From Campylobacter concisus (GTDB lineage: Bacteria > Campylobacterota > Campylobacteria > Campylobacterales > Campylobacteraceae), in NCBI RefSeq assembly GCF_001891085.1, contig NZ_JXUP01000003.1:274853-338852 (forward strand): a DNA stretch of 64,000 nucleotides, given 5' to 3'. The notes below the pieces were generated by a model that had not been told where the DNA came from, made no database searches, and was given only the letters and a program-made list of their open reading frames with translations. Below are positions 16,188 to 25,065 of the stretch, one piece after another; position 1 is the first letter of the stretch, and the number at the start of each line of letters is the position of its first letter. Made by a program: the position numbers and the translations under genes.

Positions 16188-16825
16188 AGCAAAAGAGCAT
16201 AAATTTAGACTTTTATGGGCTAAGCGTTTTAATAAATTTTAAAACAAATGTAAAATCCATGCGTCTAAGAGTTGGCAAGGATGCTAAGATCACATTATCT
16301 ATGCCATTTTACAGCACACAAAAGATAGCTCTTAGCTTTCTTGAGATGCACAGAATTTGGCTTGAAAATACTTACAAGAAAGCTCTTGCAAATTTACCAA
16401 AAGATGATGAGATGAAATTTCTTGGGCAAGTTTATAAGATAAAATTTGATGAGAATTTTAAAGAGCCATTTTTTGATGGCGAGTTTGTCTTTACGCCAAA
16501 TTTAAAAAGCCTTGAGCGTTTTAAAAAAACAAGAGCAAAAGAGCTATTTTTAGAGCTTGTAAGCCATTTTCAGCCTTTTATAAATAAGCCAATCAAGCGC
16601 ATCGTCATACGAAATAGCAAAACTCGCTGGGGCAGCTGTAATCATAAAAAAGGATATATAAATCTAAGCCTAAGACTCATAGAAAAGCCACTCTCAGCCA
16701 TGCATTACGTCGTTCTTCACGAGCTAACACACCTGCTTTATCCGCATCATCAAAAAAGTTTTTACGATTTTATAGAAAAAATCATGCCTGATTATAGAAA
16801 GCAAGAGCAAATTTTAAAAGCGTAA
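16163..16825 (+). CDS. YgjP/DUF45-type zinc metallopeptidase
   Basis: 220 residues from ATG 16163; the frame extends to 16118 but that lies deep in the MATE gene. The C-terminal half carries TRWGSCNHKKGYINLSLRLI followed by the zinc motif HELTHLLYPHH (HExxH with a further His six residues on) and the closing FYDFIEKIMPDYRK. This arrangement defines the YgjP-like/DUF45 (SprT-related) family of soluble metallopeptidases, often next to type I restriction or housekeeping genes. The physiological substrate is unknown. Overlap with the MATE gene implies cotranscription. Confidence 0.85.
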   Translation: MARKTPSLKQKSINLDFYGLSVLINFKTNVKSMRLRVGKDAKITLSMPFYSTQKIALSFLEMHRIWLENTYKKALANLPKDDEMKFLGQVYKIKFDENFKEPFFDGEFVFTPNLKSLERFKKTRAKELFLELVSHFQPFINKPIKRIVIRNSKTRWGSCNHKKGYINLSLRLIEKPLSAMHYVVLHELTHLLYPHHQKSFYDFIEKIMPDYRKQEQILKA

Positions 16826-16895
16826 TTATTTTTCATCAAGTAAGTGTAAATTTAATATGATAAAATTGCGAGAAATTTTACAAAAGGAAATTTAA

Positions 16896-17381
16896 ATGAA
16901 AAAAATGATTCTTGTATCGCTTTTAGCTGCTTGTGCTTTCGCAGGTGATTTTGAAGATGGCTTAAAAGCGTATGCTGGTTCAAATTTTAAAGAAGCTTTG
17001 GCTAAATTTGAAGCAGGATGTTTGGCAAATGACGTAAAATCTTGCGTAAAAGTTGGAGCGATTTACCAACTAGGAAAAACAGCTCTACCTAATCCAAGCA
17101 AGGCTTTAGAGTACTACAATAAAGCTTGCGAAGCTGGCGATGTTGAAGGTTGCTCGGCAGCTGGTGGACTTTATCTAAACACTGAGCCGCAAAAAGCAAG
17201 AGAACTTTTTAATAAAGCTTGTAATAAGAATGATGGATATTCTTGCGAGATGGTAGGTTCTATCTTGATAGAAGCTAAAGAATTTAAAAAAGCTTATGAA
17301 TTTTTAGTAAAAGGCTGCGAATTAGGCGATAAGATGTCTTGCGAATTTGCAGGCGATCTAAGACGCTCAAAACAACTATAA
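16896..17381 (+). CDS. Secreted Sel1-repeat cysteine-rich protein (Hcp-like)
   Basis: 161 residues. A signal peptide (MILVSLLAACAFAG) is followed by four Sel1-like helical repeats in which a pair of cysteines recurs at seven- to nine-residue spacing (AGCLANDVKSC, KACEAGDVEGC, KACNKNDGYSC, KGCELGDKMSC). This is the pattern of the Helicobacter cysteine-rich proteins, where each repeat is closed by a disulfide. Such proteins are periplasmic or secreted, and some bind peptidoglycan fragments or act as beta-lactamase-like modules; the role here is unknown. AAAGGAAA precedes ATG 16896 (the second Met three codons on is possible). A strong terminator follows immediately. Confidence 0.85.
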   Translation: MKKMILVSLLAACAFAGDFEDGLKAYAGSNFKEALAKFEAGCLANDVKSCVKVGAIYQLGKTALPNPSKALEYYNKACEAGDVEGCSAAGGLYLNTEPQKARELFNKACNKNDGYSCEMVGSILIEAKEFKKAYEFLVKGCELGDKMSCEFAGDLRRSKQL

Positions 17382-17406
17382 TTTTTAGGCTTACGAGCCT
17401 AAAAAT
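17381..17406 (+). terminator. Rho-independent terminator after the Sel1-repeat gene
   Basis: ATTTTTAGGCT (17381-17391) pairs perfectly with AGCCTAAAAAT (17396-17406) around a TACG tetraloop, 11 bp in all, beginning at the last base of the stop codon and followed by TTTCTTATTT. Confidence 0.85.
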
Positions 17407-17518
17407 TTCTTATTTAATTTATTACACCAATATCCTTAAACAAAAAATCCAAAAAACACTTATTTTAAATAGAAATTACTCAAAGTATAAAGGTAGTCTA
17501 AAAATTTATATTAGAAAT

Positions 17519-17542
17519 TTAGGCAAGAATGCTCTTGCCTAA
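17519..17542 (-). terminator. Hairpin terminator after the TRAP permease gene
   Basis: TTAGGCAAGA (17519-17528) and TCTTGCCTAA (17533-17542) form a perfect 10-bp stem with a 4-base loop, directly after the stop codon of the minus-strand TRAP gene. The minus-strand tail is AAATTTCTAAT, so the U-run is weak. Confidence 0.6.
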
Positions 17543-17544
17543 GA

Positions 17545-19611
17545 TTAGATTATTTTTATTTGATCAAGTGGTTTGTCTTTAATGCCCCATTGAGTCATAA
17601 AAACAAATCCATAAAGTACAGCAGCTACGATATAAGCAGTGTATTCGTTTGGTATAAGATTAAATTTCACACATATATTTGGTACAAGAGCTAGTGGCAC
17701 AACAGGGATCAAAAGAATACGCTCCCAAATTCTAAGCTTTGTGACATAGTAGCCTTGAAGTAAGCTTGAAAATGCAAACATTCCCACGATCGCCATACCA
17801 AAGACAAGTAAAATTTCAAGTGGATTGCTCATCCAGACTATTCCTTTTGAATCAAGCGGGTCGCCCTCATTTACGCTTTCTATTAGCATAAGTTTATTGT
17901 TAAAGAAAAAGGCAAATGGCAAGATCGCCGTTCTTAGATCATAAAAGAATCCTTGAACGCCAACGGTTATAGGATTTGCTTTAGCGATACCAGCAGCTGC
18001 GTAAGCTGCGATGCCAACTGGTGGCGTGTCATCAGCTAAAATTCCAAAGTAAAATACAAAAAGATGCACGGCGATAGCTGGGATCAAAAAGCCATTTTTA
18101 TGCGCTAAAAATAAAATAACAGGTGCTACAAGACTTGAAACAACGATGTAGTTTGCCGTTGTTGGAAGACCCATTCCTAGTATTAGCGACATCATCGCAG
18201 TAAGAAGCAATATCATAACTATATTATCACCAGCAAGTAGCTCAACTAGATCTGAAAGCACTTGACCAAGGCCAGTTAGAGAGATAGAACCCACGATAAT
18301 ACCTGCAAGTGCGGTTGCTATAGCGATCGTTGTCATACTTTTTGCGGCTGCAACCATCGCCCAAAATATATCTTCAAAGCCTATTAACACATCATTTATT
18401 CCAACTTTTTCGCCACTTGCTAGTTTTTTAACTGGCTCTTGAAAAATCATTATTAAAAATAAAAATCCAATCGCATTAAATGCTGCAGCGATGGCTGACT
18501 CTTTTGCGATTAATAGCGTATAAAGCAAAATCAAAATCGGAGTTATATAGTGAAGTCCGCTTACAAAAATTTTAAATCTTGAGTGAAACTCGCTTTGATT
18601 TATACCTTTTAAGCCAAGCTTCACGCTCTCTAAATGAACGATAAAAAATAGTGACAAATAGCAAGCAAAAGCTGGAATTACCGCTGCCATCATGACATTT
18701 GTATATGTCATGCCTAAAAACTCAGCGATGATAAAAGCAGCTGCGCCCATGATCGGAGGCATAAGCTGACCATTTACACCAGCCGCAACCTCGATGGCTC
18801 CAGCTTTTGTGCGTGAAAGACCGGCTTTTTTCATAAGTGGTATGGTAAATGTGCCAACTGTTACAACATTTGCAGTCGAGCTTCCTGAAACCATACCTGT
18901 TAGGCCACTTGCGATGACCGAGGCCTTAGCCGGACCGCCTCTATATTTGCCAAGGAGCGAGAAAGCTAAATTTATGAAATATTGTCCAGCACCTGCCCTT
19001 TCAAGCAATGAGCCAAAAAGTACAAAAAGATAGATAAAACTAACGCTAACTCCGATAGGCACACCAAAGACACCCTCAGTTGTCAAAAACATATGACCTG
19101 CGATCTTTTCAAAGCTGGCACCTTGATGAGCGATGATGTCTGGCATATAAGGACCAAAGTGATCATATATCAAAAATAATATACAAATAATTGGAAGTGC
19201 TGGTCCCATGACACGCCTGCCAGCCTCAAGCAAGACAATGATCGCTAAAAATGATATGACGATATCTTGTGTGATGTAGTCCCCGGTCCTATCGGCTAGC
19301 TCATAAAAATAAACCGCCGGATAAAGCACAGTAACTACGCCTACCACGCAAAAGACTAGATCGTAAAATGGCAAACTAGAATGTGCCTTTTTATGAAAAG
19401 TGACTGGATAAAGCAAAAATACAAGCCCAACCGCAAAGGCTAAGTGTATTGAGCGGGAAATGTTAGTATTTAGTGGAAAATAAGCTATATAAAGCTGAAA
19501 AACTGACCAAGAAAAGCATACGATCGCAATGAAATAGTTGTAAAAATTGCTATTTATCTCCCTTGTTTTTACTTCGACAAATTGTTCTTCGTTGTCTTTG
19601 ACTTCGTTCAT
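17545..19611 (-). CDS. TRAP transporter permease, fused DctQ-DctM type
   Basis: 688 residues, about sixteen membrane helices. The first ~170 residues (four helices) correspond to the small DctQ subunit and the rest to the large DctM subunit, seen in the runs GLTGMVSGSSTANVVTVGTF, AAAFIIAEFLGM and LGMGLPTTANYIVV. Fused permeases of this length pair with TAXI-type binding proteins, and one is encoded 85 bases upstream on the same strand. The system imports an organic acid or amino acid using the Na+ gradient. AAAGGAGAG precedes ATG 19611. Substrate unknown; glutamate and other dicarboxylates are common for this class. Confidence 0.92.
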   Translation of the reverse strand: MNEVKDNEEQFVEVKTREINSNFYNYFIAIVCFSWSVFQLYIAYFPLNTNISRSIHLAFAVGLVFLLYPVTFHKKAHSSLPFYDLVFCVVGVVTVLYPAVYFYELADRTGDYITQDIVISFLAIIVLLEAGRRVMGPALPIICILFLIYDHFGPYMPDIIAHQGASFEKIAGHMFLTTEGVFGVPIGVSVSFIYLFVLFGSLLERAGAGQYFINLAFSLLGKYRGGPAKASVIASGLTGMVSGSSTANVVTVGTFTIPLMKKAGLSRTKAGAIEVAAGVNGQLMPPIMGAAAFIIAEFLGMTYTNVMMAAVIPAFACYLSLFFIVHLESVKLGLKGINQSEFHSRFKIFVSGLHYITPILILLYTLLIAKESAIAAAFNAIGFLFLIMIFQEPVKKLASGEKVGINDVLIGFEDIFWAMVAAAKSMTTIAIATALAGIIVGSISLTGLGQVLSDLVELLAGDNIVMILLLTAMMSLILGMGLPTTANYIVVSSLVAPVILFLAHKNGFLIPAIAVHLFVFYFGILADDTPPVGIAAYAAAGIAKANPITVGVQGFFYDLRTAILPFAFFFNNKLMLIESVNEGDPLDSKGIVWMSNPLEILLVFGMAIVGMFAFSSLLQGYYVTKLRIWERILLIPVVPLALVPNICVKFNLIPNEYTAYIVAAVLYGFVFMTQWGIKDKPLDQIKII

Positions 19612-19622
19612 CTCTCTCCTTT

Positions 19623-19665
19623 AAAATTTAAATATACAAATTAAAAATTTGTATATTTAAATTTT
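19623..19665 (-). promoter_or_regulatory. Perfect 20-bp AT-rich hairpin between TAXI protein and TRAP permease genes
   Basis: A 20-base arm at 19623-19642 and its exact complement at 19646-19665 flank a 3-base loop. The downstream arm ends only a few bases before the permease ribosome site. A second hairpin, CCAGGGGC-TTTT-GCCTCTGG on the minus strand (19668-19687, one G-U pair), lies immediately upstream of it in the transcript. Such intercistronic pairs usually stabilise the mRNA 3' end of the abundant binding protein and lower permease expression. Confidence 0.65.
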
Positions 19666-19696
19666 ATCCAGAGGCAAAAGCCCCTGGAAATTTAGA

Positions 19697-20638
19697 CTAT
19701 TTTAAGATGCCGGCCTCTTTAAATGCAGCCTCTGCAGCTGGGTGAAGCGGAGCTGAAAGACCTTGAACAAGATCTTCTTTGTTTACTGATTTTAGCGCTG
19801 GGTGAAGAGTTTTGTACTCATCAAAGTTGTCTAAAATAGCTTTTATCACAGCTTTTACAGCCTCATCTTTTGTATCTTTATTGGTTACCAAAACAGCTTT
19901 TACGCCGATAGTATTTACGTCGTGATCGACGCCGTCGTATGAGCCTTTTGGGATCACACCTTTTGCAAAGTATGGCTTCTCTTTAAGAAGATTATCAATC
20001 TCGCTACCTTCGATATTTAGGATATCGATCGGCAAAGATGTCGCAGCATCAGTAATATTTGCAGTTGGGTGACCGACGACAAAGCTATATCCGTCTATCT
20101 TTTTATCTTTTAGTGCGTGTGGGCATTCGCCAACTGTTAAAACGCCGCGGTAGCCTAGTTTTGAAACGTCAAAGCCTTTTGCTTTAAAGACTTCAAGTGT
20201 GCTCACTTCGTTGCCGCTACCTGGGTTTCCGACATTGTATTTTTTGCCTGCAAATGAAGCAAGATCACTTGTTAGACCGCTATCTTTTGCTACAACAAAT
20301 GCAAGAAGCTCTGGATAGATCGCAACTACTGAGCGTAAATTTTCATCTTTTGCTCCGTCAAATTTGCCAGTGCCATTAAATTTATCATAGACAACGTCAC
20401 TTTGAACAAAGCCAAATGTAAGCTCTTTTTTCAAAACGTTATTTACGTTGTAAACCGAGCCGCCAGTTGATTGGACTGAGCATTTTACATTAGTATTTTT
20501 GTTTGCTAAACGGCAAATCGCTCCACCTATCGGATAGTATGTGCCTGTCATGCCGCCAGTACCAATACTGATAAATTCTTTTGCTGAAAGAGTTGTTGCT
20601 AAAAGCAAGCCAGCAAGTGCCAAAGAAGTAGTTTTCAT
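19697..20638 (-). CDS. TAXI-family TRAP transporter solute-binding protein
   Basis: 313 residues with a signal peptide (LALAGLLLATTLSA, cleavage before KEF). The mature start FISIGTGGMTGTYYPIGGAICR is the TAXI family signature, followed by CSVQSTGGSVYNVNNVLKKE, FGFVQSDVVYDKF and the NPGSGNEVSTLEVF ligand loop. The protein works in the periplasm, delivering its ligand to the fused permease encoded next. AAAGGA precedes ATG 20638 on the minus strand. Two hairpins separate it from the permease gene, which may give more binding protein than permease. Ligand unknown. Confidence 0.93.
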   Translation of the reverse strand: MKTTSLALAGLLLATTLSAKEFISIGTGGMTGTYYPIGGAICRLANKNTNVKCSVQSTGGSVYNVNNVLKKELTFGFVQSDVVYDKFNGTGKFDGAKDENLRSVVAIYPELLAFVVAKDSGLTSDLASFAGKKYNVGNPGSGNEVSTLEVFKAKGFDVSKLGYRGVLTVGECPHALKDKKIDGYSFVVGHPTANITDAATSLPIDILNIEGSEIDNLLKEKPYFAKGVIPKGSYDGVDHDVNTIGVKAVLVTNKDTKDEAVKAVIKAILDNFDEYKTLHPALKSVNKEDLVQGLSAPLHPAAEAAFKEAGILK

Positions 20639-20952
20639 CTAAGATCCTTTCAAGAAATTTAAGGCTATTTTATTCTATAAATTTAGCTTTTTACCTTATT
20701 TGATATGATATTTTCATGCCGTTTTAGTAAAGTTGCAACCATTCTACACAATCAAGACTTAAAAAAATATTTCCTTAAGATTAAATTTATATTTCTTTAT
20801 CAGTCAAAATAAATTTGATAAACCGGCTATTTAAATATCATTTTTTATTGTATAATCCACCACAGTTCTAAGTTTTAGAAAAACTGTTGCAAATTTACAA
20901 CTAATCAATAGCTTTTACAAATATTAATAACAATCAAATTTTGGAGGTTTTT
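20639..20952. other. Divergent promoter region between the TRAP and pst operons
   Basis: 314 bases without a gene. A perfect TATAAT (20851-20856) after a T-run faces pstS, and a TATAGAAT-like sequence near 20671-20678 faces the TAXI gene. A broken inverted repeat, CAGTTCTAA / TTAG-AAA-AACTG (about 20863-20886), lies between the pstS -10 and its start and could be an operator. I did not find a clear match to the C. jejuni pho box as I remember it. Confidence 0.5.
20851..20856 (+). promoter_or_regulatory. -10 box of the pst operon
   Basis: TATAAT preceded by ATTTTTTATTG, the usual T-rich context of Campylobacter sigma-70 promoters, about 97 bases before the pstS start. The long leader leaves room for regulation by a phosphate-responsive system. 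Confidence 0.5.
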
Positions 20953-21825
20953 ATGAAAAAATCACTTATGTTGGCTGCTTCTATGCTGCTTTTATCTCTA
21001 AATTTCGCTTCTGGCGCGGATGAGAAAACGCAAGTTAGCTTTAGTGGCTCATCTACTCTGGCCCCAGTCATCGCTAAAATTTCAACCGACTTTATCGAAA
21101 AATACGAAACTTGGGACAAAGTAGATAGTGCTTTGCCAAACAAAAATATAACCATTTTCGTCTCAGCTGGTGGCTCTGGCGCTGGCGTGAAAGCCGTGCT
21201 TGATCATGTCGCTGACTTTGGCATGCTAGCTCGCGATATAAAAGATAGCGAAAAAGCAAAGATAAAGGATATGAAAGCCTATACACTTGGCATAGACGCA
21301 CTTTGCGTAGCTGTAAACCCAGAAAATGAGGTGATAAAGCTAAAGGGCGGAAATTTGAGTAAAGATGAGATCGTCAAAATTTTCTCAGGCGAGTACAAAA
21401 AGTGGAGCGATCTTGACAAATCCCTACCAAATGACGAAATAGTCGTAGTTACAAGAGATCTTGGCGGTGGTGCTCACGAGGTATTTCAAAAAAAGATCAT
21501 GAAAGATGTCAAAGTTAGCAAAAACGTCATCCAGTCACCATCAATGGGCGCGCTTGTCTCAAAAATAATCGAAAATAAAAACGCTATTGGCTACGCTTCT
21601 TTTGGTATCACAAATCAAAACAAAGGCAAGCTAATACCACTAAACGTTGATGGCGTCGAGCCAACTGTTAAAAATATAGTTGATGGCAAATACTACATCT
21701 CTCGCCCACTCATCATCGTAAAAAGTGGCGATCTAAGCAAGAGCGAGCAAATTTTTGTTGACGTACTAAATTCAGCTGAAGGTCAAAGGACTATCGAAAA
21801 AATGGGATTTATACCAGTAAAATAG
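20953..21825 (+). CDS. pstS: PstS, phosphate-binding protein
   Basis: 290 residues from ATG 20953. An in-frame TTG at 20941 precedes the ribosome site GGAGG (20943-20947), which fixes the start at 20953. A signal peptide (MLAASMLLLSLNFASG) precedes the mature periplasmic protein. Phosphate-contact loops are recognisable: FSGSSTLAPV near the mature N-terminus, SAGGSGAGVKAV, and DLGGGAHEVFQ in the place of the SGT/Arg loop. It captures inorganic phosphate and hands it to PstCA. It heads pstSCAB on the plus strand, four bases before pstC. Confidence 0.92.
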   Translation: MKKSLMLAASMLLLSLNFASGADEKTQVSFSGSSTLAPVIAKISTDFIEKYETWDKVDSALPNKNITIFVSAGGSGAGVKAVLDHVADFGMLARDIKDSEKAKIKDMKAYTLGIDALCVAVNPENEVIKLKGGNLSKDEIVKIFSGEYKKWSDLDKSLPNDEIVVVTRDLGGGAHEVFQKKIMKDVKVSKNVIQSPSMGALVSKIIENKNAIGYASFGITNQNKGKLIPLNVDGVEPTVKNIVDGKYYISRPLIIVKSGDLSKSEQIFVDVLNSAEGQRTIEKMGFIPVK

Positions 21826-21829
21826 TCCA

Positions 21830-22687
21830 ATGACAGGGCAAATTTTTAAAGGCGCGATATATTTTTTCACACTTTTATCCGCCATGCTTTTGCTTTTACT
21901 CGTGGGATTTTTACTGCTAAATTCCACGAGTTTCTTTGCAAAAGTAAGCCTTTTTGACTTCTTACTAAATGGCGACTGGGACGTTAGCACAGAGCCTTTT
22001 AGCTTTGGACTATTTAATATCCTAGTCGCAAATTTTGCAGTTGCGTTTTTAGCTTGCATATTTTCATTTTTTATCTCGCTTGGCGTTACTATATTTATAT
22101 GCTTTTTTGCGAGCGCCTGGCTTAAACACGTGCTAGACTGGATGATACGGATACTAGCTGGCATACCCTCTATCATATATGGATTTTTTGCGCTTTACAC
22201 AGTTGTAAAAATTTTAGAGTCAGGGCTAAAAATGTCCGCTGGCGAGTCAGTCTTAGCAGCTAGTCTAATCCTTAGCGTCATGATACTGCCCTTTTTTACC
22301 TCGCACTTGCTCCAAAGTGTGGGTCTGCTAAAGCAAAATTTCAAAACAAACTCAGACGCGCTTGGCGTAAGCACTGGATATTTTATAAGAAAAATAATTT
22401 TTAGGAAATCTATAAAAGCTAGCATTTCAGGCTTTATACTAGCATTTTCAAGAGCAGCTGGCGAGACGATGGCTGTGATGATGGTCATAGGCAACACCCC
22501 GCTTTTTCCGCACCTGCTCTCAAAAGCTCAGACCATACCATCTCTAATAGCCCTTGAAATGGGTATGAGTGAAGCTGGCAGTCTGCACTATCACGCTCTT
22601 ATTGCAAGCGGATTTGTCCTGCTTGCTTTTATATTTATGCTAAATATTTTTATCTTTAAATTTGAGAAAAACAATGAATGCTTTTAA
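21830..22687 (+). CDS. pstC: PstC, phosphate ABC transporter permease
   Basis: 285 residues with six membrane helices. The family pattern is seen in IRILAGIPSIIYGFFALY (the IPSxxxG stretch), and the EAA loop lies in SDALGVSTGYFIRKIIF with the following RAAGETMAVMMVIGNT. It forms the inner-membrane channel with PstA. The gene starts four bases after pstS and overlaps pstA by 14 bases. Slightly shorter than E. coli PstC but complete. Confidence 0.92.
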   Translation: MTGQIFKGAIYFFTLLSAMLLLLLVGFLLLNSTSFFAKVSLFDFLLNGDWDVSTEPFSFGLFNILVANFAVAFLACIFSFFISLGVTIFICFFASAWLKHVLDWMIRILAGIPSIIYGFFALYTVVKILESGLKMSAGESVLAASLILSVMILPFFTSHLLQSVGLLKQNFKTNSDALGVSTGYFIRKIIFRKSIKASISGFILAFSRAAGETMAVMMVIGNTPLFPHLLSKAQTIPSLIALEMGMSEAGSLHYHALIASGFVLLAFIFMLNIFIFKFEKNNECF

Positions 22688-23531
22688 AGATTTTATAGTC
22701 AAATTTTACGCCTATCTTTGCGTATTTATAGTGGTTGCGGTGATATTTTGGATATTTTATTTCATCTTTGCAAATGGCATCTCTCAGATAAATTTAGACT
22801 TTCTAACTAAAAATCCGCAAGGTTTAAATTTAGGTGAGAGTGGTGGCATAAGAGACGCTATCATAGGCTCATTTTTGCTGATGATACTATCTATGATATT
22901 TTCTGCGCTCCTTGGCGTTAGCTGCGCCATTTATAGGCAAATTTACTGCACTTATAGCACGATCAAGCTCGGACTTAAATTTATCATCCAAACGATGGCT
23001 TCTATTCCTTCTATTTTGCTTGGGATGTTTGTTTATGGGCTTTTTATCGTTAGTCTTGATATCCCTAAAAGCCTGCTAACAGCTAGCATTACGCTTGCTT
23101 TGATGGTCTTTCCGTTTGTTGAAGTAAGCGTTGAAAAGGTGATCTCTCAGATAGATGAAAAGATGTTAAGAGATAGCTTTGCGCTTGGTGTTGATAAAAA
23201 TTTCATGGCTAGAAAGCTTGTTTTGCCAACTATTAGAAAAAATATCATATCTATCTTGATACTTGCTGGCAGCTACGCCATAGGGGCAACTGCGCCACTA
23301 CTTTTAACAGGAGTCGTCTTCATGGCAAAAGTAGAGGGGCTACTCTCGCCAGTCATGGCACTGCCTTTTCATCTGCACATGCTCCTAAGCCAGTCAGTCG
23401 CAACGCAAAATGCCTATGCCACGGCGCTTGTGCTCATTTTTATATTGATCATTTTGCACCTGCTTTCAGCCGTAGTTTTATTTGATATAGGAGAGAAAAT
23501 TGCCAGATATTTTAAACATAAAAGATCTTAG
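22674..23531 (+). CDS. pstA: PstA, phosphate ABC transporter permease
   Basis: 285 residues from ATG 22674 (an in-frame TTG at 22662 lies further inside pstC). It has six helices, with QTMASIPSILLGMFVYGLF and the EAA loop DSFALGVDKNFMARKLVLP followed by GATAPLLLTGVVF, all standard for PstA. It pairs with PstC in the membrane. Its end overlaps the pstB start by 32 bases, so the operon is tightly packed. Confidence 0.92.
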   Translation: MNAFKDFIVKFYAYLCVFIVVAVIFWIFYFIFANGISQINLDFLTKNPQGLNLGESGGIRDAIIGSFLLMILSMIFSALLGVSCAIYRQIYCTYSTIKLGLKFIIQTMASIPSILLGMFVYGLFIVSLDIPKSLLTASITLALMVFPFVEVSVEKVISQIDEKMLRDSFALGVDKNFMARKLVLPTIRKNIISILILAGSYAIGATAPLLLTGVVFMAKVEGLLSPVMALPFHLHMLLSQSVATQNAYATALVLIFILIILHLLSAVVLFDIGEKIARYFKHKRS

Positions 23532-24165
23532 TATCTTTTACCAAGACAATGAAATTTTAAAAGATCTAAATTTAAGCGTCGCTAAAAACGAGATCATCTG
23601 CTTAATGGGCAGCTCAGGATGTGGTAAATCGACATTTCTATCAGCGCTAAATGGCTTTTTGGAGCAAAAGGGCGGTAGATATAGCGGAGAGATCCTATTT
23701 AAAGGCGAAAATATCAAAAATAAGGGCAAAATTTGGCTCAGACGAAAGCTAGCCATACTCTTTCAAGACGCCACGCTCTTTCCTTTTAACGTTGAGAGAA
23801 ATTTGACCTATGCGATGGAATTTTATGAAGGTAGCATAAAAGATAAGCAAAAAAGAGTAGAGGAGCTATTAAAAAGCGTAAATTTACTGGGCGAAATAAA
23901 CGACCTAGATATGCCAGCTAACAAGCTCTCTGGCGGTCAAAAGCAAAGACTTTGCATCGCAAGGATGCTAACTACAAAACCTGAAGTGCTCATGCTTGAC
24001 GAGCCTTGCTCATCGCTTGATATGAAAAATGTCTTGATCATAGAGGAGCTTTTAAAAAGCTTGTCGCAAAGATACACCATCATCATCACCACGCACAACG
24101 AAGAGCAGGCAAAAAGGCTTGGCGGCAGGATAGTTCGCATAGTGGATAAGAAATTTGCATTTTAA
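23500..24165 (+). CDS. pstB: PstB, phosphate ABC transporter ATPase
   Basis: 221 residues from a TTG start at 23500, supported by AGGAGAG (23489-23495) and overlap with pstA. Walker A is GSSGCGKST, the Q-loop ILFQDATLFPF, the signature KLSGGQKQRLCIARML, Walker B VLMLDEPCSSLD, and the switch His is in ITTHNEEQA. It is about 30 residues shorter than typical PstB and its Q-loop region differs from the usual QxPNPFP, so it is a divergent member assigned mainly by operon position. No phoU follows; the operon ends here and faces aguB. Confidence 0.85.
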   Translation: MPDILNIKDLSIFYQDNEILKDLNLSVAKNEIICLMGSSGCGKSTFLSALNGFLEQKGGRYSGEILFKGENIKNKGKIWLRRKLAILFQDATLFPFNVERNLTYAMEFYEGSIKDKQKRVEELLKSVNLLGEINDLDMPANKLSGGQKQRLCIARMLTTKPEVLMLDEPCSSLDMKNVLIIEELLKSLSQRYTIIITTHNEEQAKRLGGRIVRIVDKKFAF

Positions 24166-24191
24166 AAGAGCTAAAAATTCTAGCCCTAATT

Positions 24192-25064
24192 TTAGTCGAT
24201 AAACCTCTTTGTGATATTTGCGTAGGCATCTATCCTGCGGTCTCTTAAAAATGGCCAAATTCTTCGCACTTCTTCACTTCTTTTCATGTCTATTTCAACG
24301 ATCTTGCATAGCTCATCTGTGCTATTTGCGCGGAAAAGCTGCTCGCCTTGTGGCCCAAAAACAAAGCTATTTCCCCAAAATTTTATCCCATTCATTACGC
24401 CGCTATCATCTTTTTCAAAGCCCACACGATTTACTGCAACAACTGGCAGGCCATTTGCCACGCTGTGACCTCTTTGAACTGCCACCCACGCTTCAAGCTG
24501 TCTTGACTTTTCATCCTCGCTATCGCCCTCAAACCAGCCAATAGCCGTTGGGTAGATGAGAATTTTCGCCCCTTTTAGCGCCATCAGCCTTGCTGCCTCT
24601 GGGTACCACTGATCCCAACACACCAAAACGCCAAGCTTGCCAAGGCTAGTTTCAACTGGCTCAAAGCCAATGTCGCCAGGCGTGAAGTAAAATTTCTCGT
24701 AAAATCCAGGATCATCAGGGATATGCATTTTTCGGTATTTGCCAGCCACACTGCCGTCACGCTCGAAGACAAAGGCGGTGTTGTGATAAAGTCCATCAGC
24801 CCTCTTTTCAAAAAGAGAAGTGACTAAAACAACACCATTTTCTTTTGCCACCCTGCCCCAAAAAGCGACGTCCTCTTGCCAGTCGTTTGCGTGATCAAAG
24901 AAATTTGTATCCTCGCTTTGGCAAAAGTATTGCGTCTGGTGCAGCTCTTGGCAGACGACTAGGTCGGCACCGCCTTTTTTTGCCTCGGCTATTAGCTCAA
25001 GCGTCTTTGCGATAGTCGCCTCTTTTGTCCCTTTAAATTCTTGTTGAAGTAGTGCTACTTTCAT
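24192..25064 (-). CDS. aguB: N-carbamoylputrescine amidase
   Basis: 290 residues of the nitrilase superfamily. The Glu-Lys-Cys triad is visible in VVCQELHQTQYF, GKYRKMHIPDDPGF and GVLVCWDQWYPEAARL; the HQTQYF and PDDPGFYEK segments are typical of AguB. The cytoplasmic enzyme hydrolyses N-carbamoylputrescine to putrescine, CO2 and ammonia. The partner aguA lies three genes upstream on the same strand, with only the broken CDF gene between, so the agmatine route to putrescine is complete from agmatine onward. Confidence 0.93.
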   Translation of the reverse strand: MKVALLQQEFKGTKEATIAKTLELIAEAKKGGADLVVCQELHQTQYFCQSEDTNFFDHANDWQEDVAFWGRVAKENGVVLVTSLFEKRADGLYHNTAFVFERDGSVAGKYRKMHIPDDPGFYEKFYFTPGDIGFEPVETSLGKLGVLVCWDQWYPEAARLMALKGAKILIYPTAIGWFEGDSEDEKSRQLEAWVAVQRGHSVANGLPVVAVNRVGFEKDDSGVMNGIKFWGNSFVFGPQGEQLFRANSTDELCKIVEIDMKRSEEVRRIWPFLRDRRIDAYANITKRFID

Positions 25065-25065
25065 C

